Below, piece after piece: positions 43,914-52,394 of a DNA stretch of 64,000 bases. This stretch comes from Bog-473 sp036268485 (GTDB lineage: Bacteria > Actinomycetota > Acidimicrobiia > Acidimicrobiales > RAAP-2), in NCBI GenBank assembly GCA_036268485.1, contig DATAUC010000077.1:134039-198038 (forward strand). Direction: 5' to 3'. Below the pieces are notes generated by a model. That model was given only the letters and a program-made list of their open reading frames with translations. It was not told the origin of the DNA and did no database searches. Numbering within the stretch: position 1 is the stretch's first letter; every line of letters starts with the position of its first letter. Both the position numbers and the translations under genes were made by a program.

Positions 43914-45479
43914 TCAAGAGCCCGTCATAACGCTAATTCTGCGCCGGATTTCATCGACACCTTTGGCCGCTGGATCGCTGTTGAGAAGACTCTCGGCCGG
44001 CGTCCCTTCGACGCCCGCCGCGCCACGCTTGTGTCTCCCGTGTCGGTGTAACAGAGGAGGCGAGGCCCAAGCCGGCTCGCCCACTTCCTGCCATCGTTCC
44101 AGATCAGGCACCTCGAGTCGCCGCTTGCCTCCGCCGTAGAGCGCAGCTCCTGTGACAAACCCGAAGAGGCTCACTCCTAGGCAAATCCAAATGCCCACTT
44201 CGATGCCGACCGCACTCGACCCAGAGACCGTCTGCGCCAAGAAAAGCAGGATGGGAGCAACCAGGAACGCTGTCACTCCCCGCAGAAGTTCAATCAAGGC
44301 GAAGAGGCGCTGCAGCAGCGGGTTTGGCAAGGAGAAGCCGACGAGGAAGAGTGCCGGCGAGACCGAAGCGCCAACACCAAGGCCGAGCAATCCTGCGCCC
44401 AGCGCCACCCCCGGCCCCGGCTGCGGCAAGTAAGCGAGGAACATTCCACTGGCCGCCACAATGGCGAGGAGCCCGCCCAAAGCCAACAATGGCGTATACC
44501 GAGTTCGAAAGAGAGCCATAAACAGCATGGCCACGACAATGGCGCCCAGAAACTCAGGTAAGAAGATCCAGGCCACTTGGCCCGGAGAGGCTACGGGTTT
44601 CAGAGCTTGAAGCACCAGCTCCATGAGTCCGAAGGCCGCTGCACTGGCGGAGAGAGCAATACAGAGGCCACTTAAGGGAACCGATGTCGCCACCGATCGC
44701 ACCGGCATCAGGGGATTGTTTTGGAGAGCCTCGTAGGCCACCAGACCGAGTATGCAGATGAAGCCCACGAGCAGCGGCACGAGGTCCGACGAACCAGCGC
44801 TCAGCAAGGTCTGTAACTTACCGGCGCCATAGAAAGCTGCAATGCAACCGACGGTGGCCAAGCTGACGGCGACCAGGTCCCACGGTGCATCGTGACCCTG
44901 AGGACGCTCGTCCTCAAATGTCAGAATCGAAAATAGGAGGGCGATGAGCGACAAGCCGGCAACTGTTGCGAATAAAGGGCGCCAGCTTGTGGCGAGTGCC
45001 AAGCGAGCGCCAATTGACGGGCCGATCGCAACTGCTCCAAAGATACAAAGATTCATGATACCGGCCGTCATTGGCATCTTCTTGGCCGGCCAGCGCGTCA
45101 CAAGCGGTGGCACGGCGGCGATCAGCATCAGGCTCGTACAGAGCCCCTGCGCCACGAACCCAGTAGCGAATACCAGCCCAGTCGGCGCCCACGCAGCGAG
45201 CACCGAGGCGATGACGAAGAGGATCTCATACAAGATGAGCATGCGCCTCGCCGGCAGGTGTACGGCAAATTGAACGGCCAGAACGGTGCCGAGCGCGTAT
45301 GCCCCAGTGGACAGCGCGATAGTCAGGCTCAACGACGAATCGCTTAGCCCCACCCCCTTAGCCAGAATCGAAGACAGAGGAAGAACGGAGGCGGTCAGTG
45401 CTAGGTAGGGCACGAGCGAAAAGATGACGAGCGCGGCAGCACCCGCATAGCTGTTGGCCATCGGTCCTTTACGCACCAT
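43914..45479 (-). CDS. MFS transporter, 14-helix type
   Basis: About 521 residues from ATG 45479, with roughly 14 hydrophobic helices: NSYAGAAALVIFSLVPYLAL, IALSTGAYALGTVLAVQFAV, HLPARRMLILYEILF, GFVAQGLCTSLMLIAAVPPL, and a cytoplasmic C-terminal tail of about 70 residues. The frame stays open 62 codons further upstream. There a near-perfect AGGAGGTGACC (around 45645) is followed by TTA, not a start codon, at the expected distance (45632). The N-terminus is therefore uncertain; ATG 45479 has AAGGGGTGGG upstream. Substrate unknown. Confidence 0.85.
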   Translation of the reverse strand: MVRKGPMANSYAGAAALVIFSLVPYLALTASVLPLSSILAKGVGLSDSSLSLTIALSTGAYALGTVLAVQFAVHLPARRMLILYEILFVIASVLAAWAPTGLVFATGFVAQGLCTSLMLIAAVPPLVTRWPAKKMPMTAGIMNLCIFGAVAIGPSIGARLALATSWRPLFATVAGLSLIALLFSILTFEDERPQGHDAPWDLVAVSLATVGCIAAFYGAGKLQTLLSAGSSDLVPLLVGFICILGLVAYEALQNNPLMPVRSVATSVPLSGLCIALSASAAAFGLMELVLQALKPVASPGQVAWIFLPEFLGAIVVAMLFMALFRTRYTPLLALGGLLAIVAASGMFLAYLPQPGPGVALGAGLLGLGVGASVSPALFLVGFSLPNPLLQRLFALIELLRGVTAFLVAPILLFLAQTVSGSSAVGIEVGIWICLGVSLFGFVTGAALYGGGKRRLEVPDLERWQEVGEPAWASPPLLHRHGRHKRGAAGVEGTPAESLLNSDPAAKGVDEIRRRISVMTGS

Positions 45480-46173
45480 CCCACCCCTTACTTGGGCGCC
45501 GTCGGCATTTAGGCTCAAGGGGACACACGCGGCATACTCAACTCGCCCTATGCCTGATAGTGCGCTCCGGAGCGCCGTGAAGACTGCCGGGTTGCTCCAT
45601 AGAAAGTCATTACCCGCCAGCCGCTTCTTTAAAAAGGTCACCTCCTGACGGTTCACCAGTCGCAATGTGCCGAGGCCGTGGCGAGGATTGAGGGCGCCCA
45701 GTCGTCGCCCCGGTGGTGAGATAGCACCGCAGTGGGTCGATCAAACCGCTGTGGGTCGATTAATGTCTGTAGATCCGTCAGTTCCCTTGTCGGGTACGGA
45801 TTCGGATCTGCCAGGCGATCTATCGCAGGCCGCGAGGTCTTGGGCACACTTGATGCTCCCTGTCGTTTCGTTCCGTGGCATGTCGGGCAGCACGGTCGGC
45901 CCCTCTCTAACCGATTGGCTGGATGTCTGGGCGAGCCCTTAGCACCCCCACGGACGGCCGTTTCGTTCGCCGCCCACGCGGGTACGGCACGGGAATCGCC
46001 TTAGGGCTTACGACTGAAAATCAGCACAGGAGGGCGGGCGCAGTCCCACTCCAAAGAACGTGTGGCCGGCTCTGCTTGAGACAGACGTCGATCAACTCGA
46101 GCCAGATCCCGCCTACGCCAGGTGTGCTTACCTCATCTAGGGCAACTAGACAGGTCTTGAATAGCGGACTCCG
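45480..46173. other. Upstream region of MFS gene and gene-free stretch
   Basis: About 690 bp. The first 160 bp may encode an extended MFS N-terminus. A 19 bp unit is repeated in tandem at 45727-45764. The remainder to 46173 shows no supportable gene; the open frames there have no recognisable features. Confidence 0.45.
45727..45764. repeat. Two tandem 19 bp repeats
   Basis: CCGCAGTGGGTCGATCAAA (45727-45745) is followed directly by CCGCTGTGGGTCGATTAAT (45746-45764), sixteen of nineteen positions identical. They lie 250 bp upstream of the MFS ATG at 45479 and could be repressor sites or a chance duplication. Confidence 0.6.
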
Positions 46174-46719
46174 CTAGGCGGTGACGCCACCTCGGACACG
46201 GTCCACAAATGCCGCTATCGGGCCAAGGAGTTTGTTCGCTGCCGGTCTCTTCGGGATATGCGGGTGCGGATGGGTCGGTGCAGCCAGCTTGGCGCTCTTG
46301 AACTTTTGGCCCAGATGTACCAGGGCAGCGTTGTCCAGATGGGTGAGCAGGAGGGGGAAGGCCTCAGTTTCCTCGCTTTCGGCGTGCGCCAGCACGGCGT
46401 CGCGAAGGTCCAGCAACGATCCCAAGAACTCATGGCTCGCTGGTTCAAGCTTTTCCATGCGAGCCAGATGCTGCTCTGCTTCTGCTTCCTCCGCTATCCG
46501 GGCGCGCGCCACCACATCTCCTCGCGGTAGCTGTTTCAGCGCGGGGTAAACGATGGCCTCCTCTGCCGCTTCATGACGAATGAGTTGGTCCATCAGCTTC
46601 CAGAATAATTCGGCACGGAACTCGGGTAATGCAGTCTCAAACTCCGCGAAGCGCTGCTTTACGGCCTCATGATCACCCGTCAAGAGCGAAACAAGATCAT
46701 CGTGCGGTGCAATCGACAT
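46174..46719 (-). CDS. Hemerythrin-like domain protein
   Basis: A 181-residue hemerythrin/HHE protein. Candidate diiron ligands are in LLTGDHEAV (His), LIRHEAAEEAIVYPAL (His/Glu), AEQHLARMEKL (His) and VLAHAESEETEAFPLL (His/Glu). The C-terminal 35 residues are a basic, Pro/His-rich tail. Such proteins bind oxygen or NO, or sense iron and redox state. Start ATG 46719 has AGGAGA upstream. Confidence 0.9.
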   Translation of the reverse strand: MSIAPHDDLVSLLTGDHEAVKQRFAEFETALPEFRAELFWKLMDQLIRHEAAEEAIVYPALKQLPRGDVVARARIAEEAEAEQHLARMEKLEPASHEFLGSLLDLRDAVLAHAESEETEAFPLLLTHLDNAALVHLGQKFKSAKLAAPTHPHPHIPKRPAANKLLGPIAAFVDRVRGGVTA

Positions 46720-46827
46720 GGCTGCCTTCTCCTCTCATTTGCCAAGGATTACCCACCACTAGAGCGAGCAAACATCTTGATTGAGGGGCTCTCGTGGAGG
46801 GGGGACCAGTCTTTCACCGGTGAGTGG

Positions 46828-47212
46828 TCAAGTGAGATGTCCAGCAATGAACACAGCTTCATAGCAAGCTCTCCGGCAGATGGTTTCGGGGTCGCCTTCA
46901 AAGTGAGCTAGCTGGCTCCATGTACCTTGCGGGCCCACAAGTCCAAAGACCGTGCCGGGAGGTTCCCCATCCTGCCCATCGGGGCCACCTGCCCGGAAGC
47001 GCCGAAGCGCCGAAGCCATATCGCATTCAAAGAGCTGCCCCACTCCCTGCGACATCTGGAGCGCCGCCCGTTCGCTCACCACCGGTCCGTCGTCTACGTC
47101 CAGAACCTTGTGCGGAGTCGTAGGCCACGAGGCCGCCGCGTAGCGCCGGATCCGGCTGCGAATAACTGGTGAGCATCCCGCCCGTGAGTGATTCGGCAAT
47201 GCCGATCGTCAA
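46828..47212 (-). pseudogene. CinA C-terminal (nicotinamide-nucleotide amidase) remnant
   Basis: The first frame (from 47212) gives LTIGIAESLTGGMLTS and LRGGLVAYDS. It shifts near 47110 to H-K-V-L-D-V-D-D-G-P-V-V-S-E and later GGPDGQDGEPPGTVFGLVG and FEGDPETICRRACYEAVF. These match the CinA/PncC deamidase domain, but the N-terminal helix is missing, part of the first loop is deleted and the catalytic region is disrupted. An intact relative is present at 54212-54769. Confidence 0.75.
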
Positions 47213-47223
47213 TGATCGGGATG

Positions 47224-47345
47224 TCAGTTGCCCAGCCAGTCCTCCACCATCCGCGGAATGTTCTCCAATCCATGCTCGTAGTGAGGTGATGTCTCTACCC
47301 CGTGTGCGGCGGCCTCACCCCACGAGAGCATTGCGTCCTTGAGGT
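47224..47345 (-). pseudogene. Unidentified C-terminal coding fragment
   Basis: A minus-strand frame of about 40 codons ending at TGA 47224-47226 reads LKDAMLSWGEAAAHGVE followed by S-P-H-Y-E-H-G-L-E-N-I-P and a C-terminal W-L-G-N. It looks like the end of a real protein with no start. The parent family is not recognised. Confidence 0.3.
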
Positions 47346-47471
47346 TTGCTTGAAGACCAGCTGGGCAGAAGAGAAGCCAGAGCGGTTAGAGAGCAGTGGT
47401 TCACTTCAGATCAACTCGGAACGAAGACGCATGGAACAATCTCGTCCGATGAGACCTCAAGGAGCATTCAC

Positions 47472-47640
47472 ATGAAAGCCGTCGTCTTCCACGGCACCCG
47501 AAACGTATCCGTTGGCGAAGTAGCAGATGTGGGCATTGAAACAACCACTCGATACCGTGATCCGAATAACCACAGCCAACATCTGCGGTTCCGACCTGCA
47601 CCTCACGAAGGCCGCGCCGACATCGAATCCGACTCCTACC
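47472..47640 (+). pseudogene. Zinc-dependent alcohol dehydrogenase N-terminal remnant
   Basis: ATG 47472 opens M-K-A-V-V-F-H-G-T-R-N-V-S-V, the N-terminus of formaldehyde/alcohol-dehydrogenase-like MDR enzymes. After a frameshift near 47535 it continues QPLDTVIRITTANICGSDLH, which carries the catalytic-zinc Cys and the following G-S-D-L-H. Homology ends soon after and the remaining 85% of the enzyme is absent. Confidence 0.75.
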
Positions 47641-47876
47641 CATCAGCCGAACAATCATTCGTCGACGAATACTCGCTCGGGTACACAGTCAGGATCTCCT
47701 TATGGGCAATGACAGCTTTCGATTTTGTCGATCACGCTCAGTTTTGACTGGGGTCTTGGTCGGATGACGCCGCTGGGCGGTGGGGAATCGGTTCATCCGA
47801 ACAGGCGTAGTGAAGCTTGGGAGCCGAAGGGTGAGCGGAGCTTCGTTCTGCCCATGGCTCGTCACGGCTTTCTGGC

Positions 47877-48114
47877 TCAGTTGCCCAACAGATCGTTGAG
47901 GTCATCGGGATGGTCCTCTCATCCTCGAAAATCTTTTCCATGAGGCGGCGGGAGGTCGGATTATCTTCGCCAATCCAGCGGATGATTCTTGGTAGGTCGA
48001 GATCACGATCCGTTCAGCGAGCATCCTTTCAAGGTCTGATTCCTCGGGGATGACGTACTCGGTATGCGAGCGCTTGTTCAGAGTGGCAGGGTCAAAATCA
48101 GGTTGCCCACCCAT
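47877..48114 (-). pseudogene. Ferritin/bacterioferritin-like protein remnant
   Basis: Three joined frames reconstruct the C-terminal half of a ferritin-like protein. The first is F-D-P-A-T-L-N-K-R-S-H-T-E-Y then ESDLERMLAERIVISTYQ. The second, after a shift near 47990, is R-I-I-R-W-I-G-E-D-N-P-T, R-R-L-M-E-K-I-F-E-D-E. The third, after a shift near 47925, is D-H-P-D-D-L-N-D-L-L-G-N and stop. The E-x-I-x-x-Y and E-D-E-x-D-H segments correspond to the diiron ligands of the last helices. The first helices are lost. Confidence 0.7.
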
Positions 48115-48324
48115 CGGCCATGATCTGTCCTTCCTTATTCAAAGGGTCGAGTAGCGCTATGCCTCATGGCGGGATGCAGTAAACAGCGGTGGCGGCACGT
48201 GAATCGCGTAAGCAGCTTTTGCGGTGCCTCGGCTGACCCGTCAGGTTGGATGGGTTCCGAGCAGCGGCCTCGTCGATTCAGTAGCGGGAATGGAAGCTCT
48301 GGCTACGCCTTTCGGGCTGCTGAG

Positions 48325-50094
48325 TCAGGCCAGAGCTCCGCGCGAAAGGATCAATCCCAGCGCCAGTAGCCCGGCCACCGCGTAGGCGGCATAGTCGTTT
48401 ACCGAACCACTCTGAACTCGGTGCAGTGCCTCGACCGGCCGGGACTGGCCCCAACGCATCGCCGCCCACGCCACCGGGACAGCCAAGACGATGGTTGCTA
48501 GTACCGTGACCAGCCCCAAGGGACTTACGTAGTCGAATGAAACCAGCGACCCGGTGATCGGGCCGCCCGATGCCAGGACACCGTGGGCGTAAGCCACGGG
48601 ATGCAACAGCGCGCCGGCCGCCCGCGAAGCGACACCGGTCAGCACAACGTTGGGGAGAACCCCAAAGGCCACACAGGCGGCCGAGAGCACACCCAGGGAG
48701 GCAATCATGCCCGGGTGCAAACGGTCGTCACGTTCGAATGGTTCATCAGATTGCCGAGATCGGAACAGGGCAACCCATGCCGCTTTCCCGAGCGCGGCGA
48801 TGGTGACGACCTGGGCCACCAGCATGACGCCATATGGGATCCATTGGCCGGTGGAGCGCAGGCTGTCATGAATGAGGCCGAGGGAAACGTATCCGTTGAG
48901 TGGCGGGATGCCCGAGATCGCCAGCACTCCGACCGTGAAGGCAGCCGCCAGCGCCGGATACCGCCGGGCCAAGCCACCCATCTCCGAGAGCTTGGTGGCG
49001 CCGGTCATATGCACGATCGCCCCGGCACAGAGGAAAAGAAGGGCTTTGAAAAGGGCATGATCGATCAGGTGATACGCCGCCCCGGCAATACCAGAGACGC
49101 TACCGGTGGCCATGCCCACCATCAGCACCCCCATTTGCGAGATGGTGTCGTAGGCCAAGAGCCGTTTGAGGTCGTCGGCGAAGAGGGCGAAGATCGCGCC
49201 GCCCAGGGCCGACACGAGTCCCATGCCCATCAGCAGACCCAGCACGTCGTGCCCGACGTGCGGGGTGAAGGTCTCAAAGACGATGCGACCGATGGCCACG
49301 ATGCCGAGGTTGACCATGAGCCCCGAAAAGAGCGCCGAAACAGGTCCGGGGGCCGCCATGTGCGCGTCGGGCAGCCAGCCGTGGAATGGCACCAGGCCAG
49401 CCTTGGTGGCGAATCCCCCGATTAGGAGAGCCAGCGTTGCCAGGTCGGCCGGCCGGGCTCCCGCGCGCAGATCATTCTGGATCTGGCCGAAGTCGAGGGC
49501 ACCGTGATTGGCATACATGAGTGCGGCACCAAGGAAGATGGCGAAACCGGCGATCGTGGTCAGCACGAGGACCTTGAAGGCGGCCTCTAGGGCCAAGGGC
49601 CGCTCAAGGAAGAACGCGGTCAAGGCGTAGCTCGAGAGTGCAGCCACCTCGAACCACACGAAGAGATTGAAGAGGTCAGCGGTCAAAGATGAACCGATCA
49701 GGGCGGCGCACAACAAGAGGAAGAGACAGGTGTACCCGCCGAGTTCTCGGCTTCCAAGGCCGGAAAGCTCGGACAGGGAGTAGAGAATGAGGAGTGCGCC
49801 CAAGAAGGCTGTGACCAGCGCGAAGGTCAGGCCCCAGGCATCTGCGGCGAAAGCGATACCCAGGGAAGCACCACCGACCGGCAGCCAGTGACCCATGAAG
49901 TGGCTGAGGAGCTGGCCTCCGTACACGCTCGGCGCCATGGCTGTGAGCAGGCCGCCTGAAGCCAGGAGGGCACCCATTCCGATGATCAGCGGGAGCTGCC
50001 TCCAGAGGCGAGCGGCCAATGGCGCGAGCACGGCGGCAACGAGTGGGATGGCGACGGTCAGGGGGAGCAACGACGACAGGGCGGCCCGGCTCAC
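48325..50094 (-). CDS. mnhD: Mrp/Mbh-type cation antiporter subunit D
   Basis: A 589-residue NuoL/M/N-like membrane protein with about 14 helices. Conserved charged helix residues of the proton channel are visible in LVPFHGWLPDAHMAAPGPVSALFSG, DDLKRLLAYDTISQMGVLM and AAYHLIDHALFKALLFLCAG (the broken-helix Lys and His). It is the last gene of the operon, starting at GTG 50094, one base after the mnhC stop. It would translocate protons/Na+ as part of the multisubunit antiporter. Confidence 0.93.
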   Translation of the reverse strand: MSRAALSSLLPLTVAIPLVAAVLAPLAARLWRQLPLIIGMGALLASGGLLTAMAPSVYGGQLLSHFMGHWLPVGGASLGIAFAADAWGLTFALVTAFLGALLILYSLSELSGLGSRELGGYTCLFLLLCAALIGSSLTADLFNLFVWFEVAALSSYALTAFFLERPLALEAAFKVLVLTTIAGFAIFLGAALMYANHGALDFGQIQNDLRAGARPADLATLALLIGGFATKAGLVPFHGWLPDAHMAAPGPVSALFSGLMVNLGIVAIGRIVFETFTPHVGHDVLGLLMGMGLVSALGGAIFALFADDLKRLLAYDTISQMGVLMVGMATGSVSGIAGAAYHLIDHALFKALLFLCAGAIVHMTGATKLSEMGGLARRYPALAAAFTVGVLAISGIPPLNGYVSLGLIHDSLRSTGQWIPYGVMLVAQVVTIAALGKAAWVALFRSRQSDEPFERDDRLHPGMIASLGVLSAACVAFGVLPNVVLTGVASRAAGALLHPVAYAHGVLASGGPITGSLVSFDYVSPLGLVTVLATIVLAVPVAWAAMRWGQSRPVEALHRVQSGSVNDYAAYAVAGLLALGLILSRGALA

Positions 50095-50095
50095 C

Positions 50096-50464
50096 TCACC
50101 CCCGCATTTCGCGAATCCGGTCGGCGTCGAGCGTCCGATAGTGCTGCACGATGCGCACGATCACGGCCAGAAAGACGCCGGTCACGGCAACACCGATCAC
50201 GATGGCGGTCAGACAGAAATTCTGCAGCACCGGGTCGGCCACCGAGCCGTGCACCAGGGTGGAGGTGCTCTCGTGGCCGGGTGGACCCAGCAACACCGGT
50301 GCCGTGGAGTGGGCCCGGTAGGCCAGCGAGATAAGGAAGAGATACGTCGAGCTCTCCATCAGGGAAAGCCCCATGACGATCTTGAGCAAATTGCGGCGCG
50401 TGAGCACGGAATACAACCCGATACTGAACAATGACACGGCGCTTAGATAGTTGCCGACGATCAT
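50096..50464 (-). CDS. mnhC: Mrp/Mbh-type antiporter subunit C (NuoK-like)
   Basis: A 122-residue NuoK-like protein with three helices: YLSAVSLFSIGLYSVLTRRN, IVMGLSLMESSTYLFLISLA and LTAIVIGVAVTGVFLAVIVR. The conserved intramembrane Glu lies in L-M-E-S-S. ATG 50464 overlaps the preceding gene stop (ATGA). Confidence 0.92.
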   Translation of the reverse strand: MIVGNYLSAVSLFSIGLYSVLTRRNLLKIVMGLSLMESSTYLFLISLAYRAHSTAPVLLGPPGHESTSTLVHGSVADPVLQNFCLTAIVIGVAVTGVFLAVIVRIVQHYRTLDADRIREMRG

Positions 50465-51480
50465 TGTGACCGCGCAGATAATCGGGAGTGATGCGCTGTA
50501 CTATCTTCCGCCGGATGTGCAGCATCGCCCTTGGATTCGCCATCATCATCATCGTCGGGGACCCAGTCACGGCTCATGCCGAGCAGGCCGAACACCGCCA
50601 GGGTGAGGCCCGTCGCTACCTCAATGAATTCTCCGCCTGAAAACACTTGCATGATCCCGCCACTTGGGATCGTTCCGGGCTGGCTGAGGGGCAGGAAGTT
50701 GGCGGAGAACGAACCCTTGAAGACAAGACCCAGCGCCTCGATCGCGATAATCAGTAGCGCACCTGCCATTTCGATAGGCTCAATCAGGCCGGGCCGAATT
50801 ATCCGGGCGATGCGCTTGTAGCCGACGGAAACATAGGCCATGAGGATGACGCCCAGTACCACGGCCCCCCCGGGGAATCCGCCCCCGGGCGAGTAGCCCC
50901 ACGACACAAGGTAGAAGCCGGCGATTGCCAAGATGGGAGCGATGACGCGCACCGACCCGCGTACCACCACGCTCATGCCCCTAGCTCGCTCGGGAGCCGG
51001 CAGGCCAAGCGGTTGGGTGTCGGGCGTCTCGGGCTCGGCTCGGTAGTCGAGTTCCTCAGATTCCGCCGTTCGGGCTTCGTCTTCCTCGCCCCCTTCGGCC
51101 CCTGCAGGGTCGCTCTTCTCCTGCTCTTCGTGCCCGGCGCGTTCCTCCCCGATGAAGCCCCGGCGGGGCTCCTTGCTGCGCGCCACCAGGCCAATCCCAA
51201 CCACGGCGGCCAGAAGCAAGAAGGTCTCCCCGAAGGTGTCGAAGCCTCGGGTGCCGTAGACCACCTCGTTGACCGGCTCGAGCGTGTGCCAATCGGGAAG
51301 AGCTTCCGTCATGGCTTCACGGGCAACGGCCGGAAGCTTGGCCGTCTCGCGCGGTATGCCCCAGACCGTGGCGCCCAGCACCACAGCGATTCCGGCCACC
51401 AGAACCAGACCGATGGCATGCCGATGCCTGGGCTCAAAGGCCAGCTGCCGGGGTTCGGCCCCCAGCGCGTCACGAGTCAT
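50461..51480 (-). CDS. mnhB: MbhE-like/MnhB fusion antiporter subunit
   Basis: A 339-residue fusion. Residues about 1-105 resemble MbhE: EVVYGTRGFDTFGETFLLLA and one or two helices. A charged linker of about 60 residues (Glu-rich) follows, then the MnhB domain: SVRVIAPILAIAGFYLVSWG, Y-S-P-G-G-G-F-P-G-G-A, EPIEMAGALLIIAIEALGL. The C-terminus has an Asp/Glu/His-rich tail. The two modules are separate proteins in archaeal Mbh operons. ATG 51480 overlaps the upstream stop, and its own stop overlaps mnhC. Confidence 0.9.
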   Translation of the reverse strand: MTRDALGAEPRQLAFEPRHRHAIGLVLVAGIAVVLGATVWGIPRETAKLPAVAREAMTEALPDWHTLEPVNEVVYGTRGFDTFGETFLLLAAVVGIGLVARSKEPRRGFIGEERAGHEEQEKSDPAGAEGGEEDEARTAESEELDYRAEPETPDTQPLGLPAPERARGMSVVVRGSVRVIAPILAIAGFYLVSWGYSPGGGFPGGAVVLGVILMAYVSVGYKRIARIIRPGLIEPIEMAGALLIIAIEALGLVFKGSFSANFLPLSQPGTIPSGGIMQVFSGGEFIEVATGLTLAVFGLLGMSRDWVPDDDDDGESKGDAAHPAEDSTAHHSRLSARSQ

Positions 51481-51779
51481 TGCGGACCGACCGGGCTGGA
51501 TTCGTCGCCCTCCTCGCCGAGGGCGCCTTCCTCATCCTGTTCGATCGAGACCCGAATCTTTCCGATGGTGATCAGGTACAAGGTGGGCAATGCGATTGCT
51601 CCCACCACGGCTTCTGAGTGGGCGTCGTCGGGCGCCCCGAGCGCTACGAAAAGAACGGTCAGGACGGTGCCTACGGCCGAAAGCGCCACCACGGACCCGT
51701 TGAGGTTGCGGAGCGCCACCACAAGCACGGCGCAGATGATCAGCAGCGCCAGACACAAATAGTCAATGGCCCAGAACAT
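51477..51779 (-). CDS. MbhD-like (DUF4040) antiporter subunit
   Basis: A 100-residue protein equivalent to the C-terminal domain of MrpA (MbhD family): three helices, IDYLCLALLIICAVLVVALR, LNGSVVALSAVGTVLTVLFV, and SEAVVGAIALPTLYLITIG. GAGGAAG lies upstream of three consecutive ATGs; the third (51779) gives the best spacing. It overlaps mnhG by 17 bp and the mnhB fusion by 4 bp. Confidence 0.85.
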   Translation of the reverse strand: MFWAIDYLCLALLIICAVLVVALRNLNGSVVALSAVGTVLTVLFVALGAPDDAHSEAVVGAIALPTLYLITIGKIRVSIEQDEEGALGEEGDESSPVGPQ

Positions 51780-52137
51780 CATCATCTTCCTCGATCGATG
51801 CCTTAGCCAACCTTCGACGGTCTGCTGGCTCATCGACCACTGCTCCCTCCCACATAGGGATACCTGCTTTGTAGGCCGCCCTCGCCAAGGCATGGGATGA
51901 GAGGGGATTGACTACGACCAGTAGGAAGGCGACGATGAGCGCCCGCGAGCCGAAGACGCTGATCGGACCTTCGGCCACCACCAAAGCGACAAGCGTGGGC
52001 AACGCTCCCATCGTGATGGTCTTCGAGGAGCACTGGATCCGGGTATAGAGGTCGGGCATTCGGAGGATGCCGACGACGCCCGAAAGTGAAAAGGCCAGCC
52101 CGGTGACCAATAGGGCGATGACGATGCTTTCCGTCAC
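51763..52137 (-). CDS. mnhG: Mrp/Mbh-type antiporter subunit G
   Basis: A 124-residue membrane protein: IVIALLVTGLAFSLSGVVGI, the conserved R-M-P-D-L-Y-T-R-I-Q-C-S-S-K motif and ALIVAFLLVVVNPLSSHALA-type last helix. Start GTG 52137 forms a GTGA overlap with the mnhF stop; the longer frame to 52371 lies inside mnhF. The C-terminal 35 residues are acidic and cytoplasmic. Confidence 0.92.
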   Translation of the reverse strand: MTESIVIALLVTGLAFSLSGVVGILRMPDLYTRIQCSSKTITMGALPTLVALVVAEGPISVFGSRALIVAFLLVVVNPLSSHALARAAYKAGIPMWEGAVVDEPADRRRLAKASIEEDDDVLGH

Positions 52138-52394
52138 AGCAGCCCGCGCTCGAGATATCGAGACCATACGATGGTGGCGAGGTAGCTGAATGAGCACAAC
52201 CAGAGTGAAATGTCGAGATAGATCGTCCGCTGGGCGAAGGCAGCGAAAAACAGGACCGCGAGGGTGGATTGCGTAGCCAACGTGTTCAAAGCAACCAGCC
52301 GGTCGGACGTTGTTGGTCCCAAGGTCAAACGGATGACCAGAAGGGACCCGATGGCCAACTCGCTCAGGCAAACAGCCACATAGACAGCGCTCAC
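52134..52394 (-). CDS. mnhF: Mrp/Mbh-type antiporter subunit F
   Basis: An 86-residue, three-helix protein with the MnhF core LGPTTSDRLVALNTL (conserved D-R in the second helix) and LDISLWLCSFSYLATIVWSR. GTG 52394 overlaps the mnhE stop (52391-52394). Confidence 0.92.
   Translation of the reverse strand: MSAVYVAVCLSELAIGSLLVIRLTLGPTTSDRLVALNTLATQSTLAVLFFAAFAQRTIYLDISLWLCSFSYLATIVWSRYLERGLL

Noticed and set aside
46174..46719. Hemerythrin-like protein as a second encapsulin cargo
   Set aside because: Its C-terminus lacks an SLGIGSLR-type targeting motif and the gene is far from the encapsulin.
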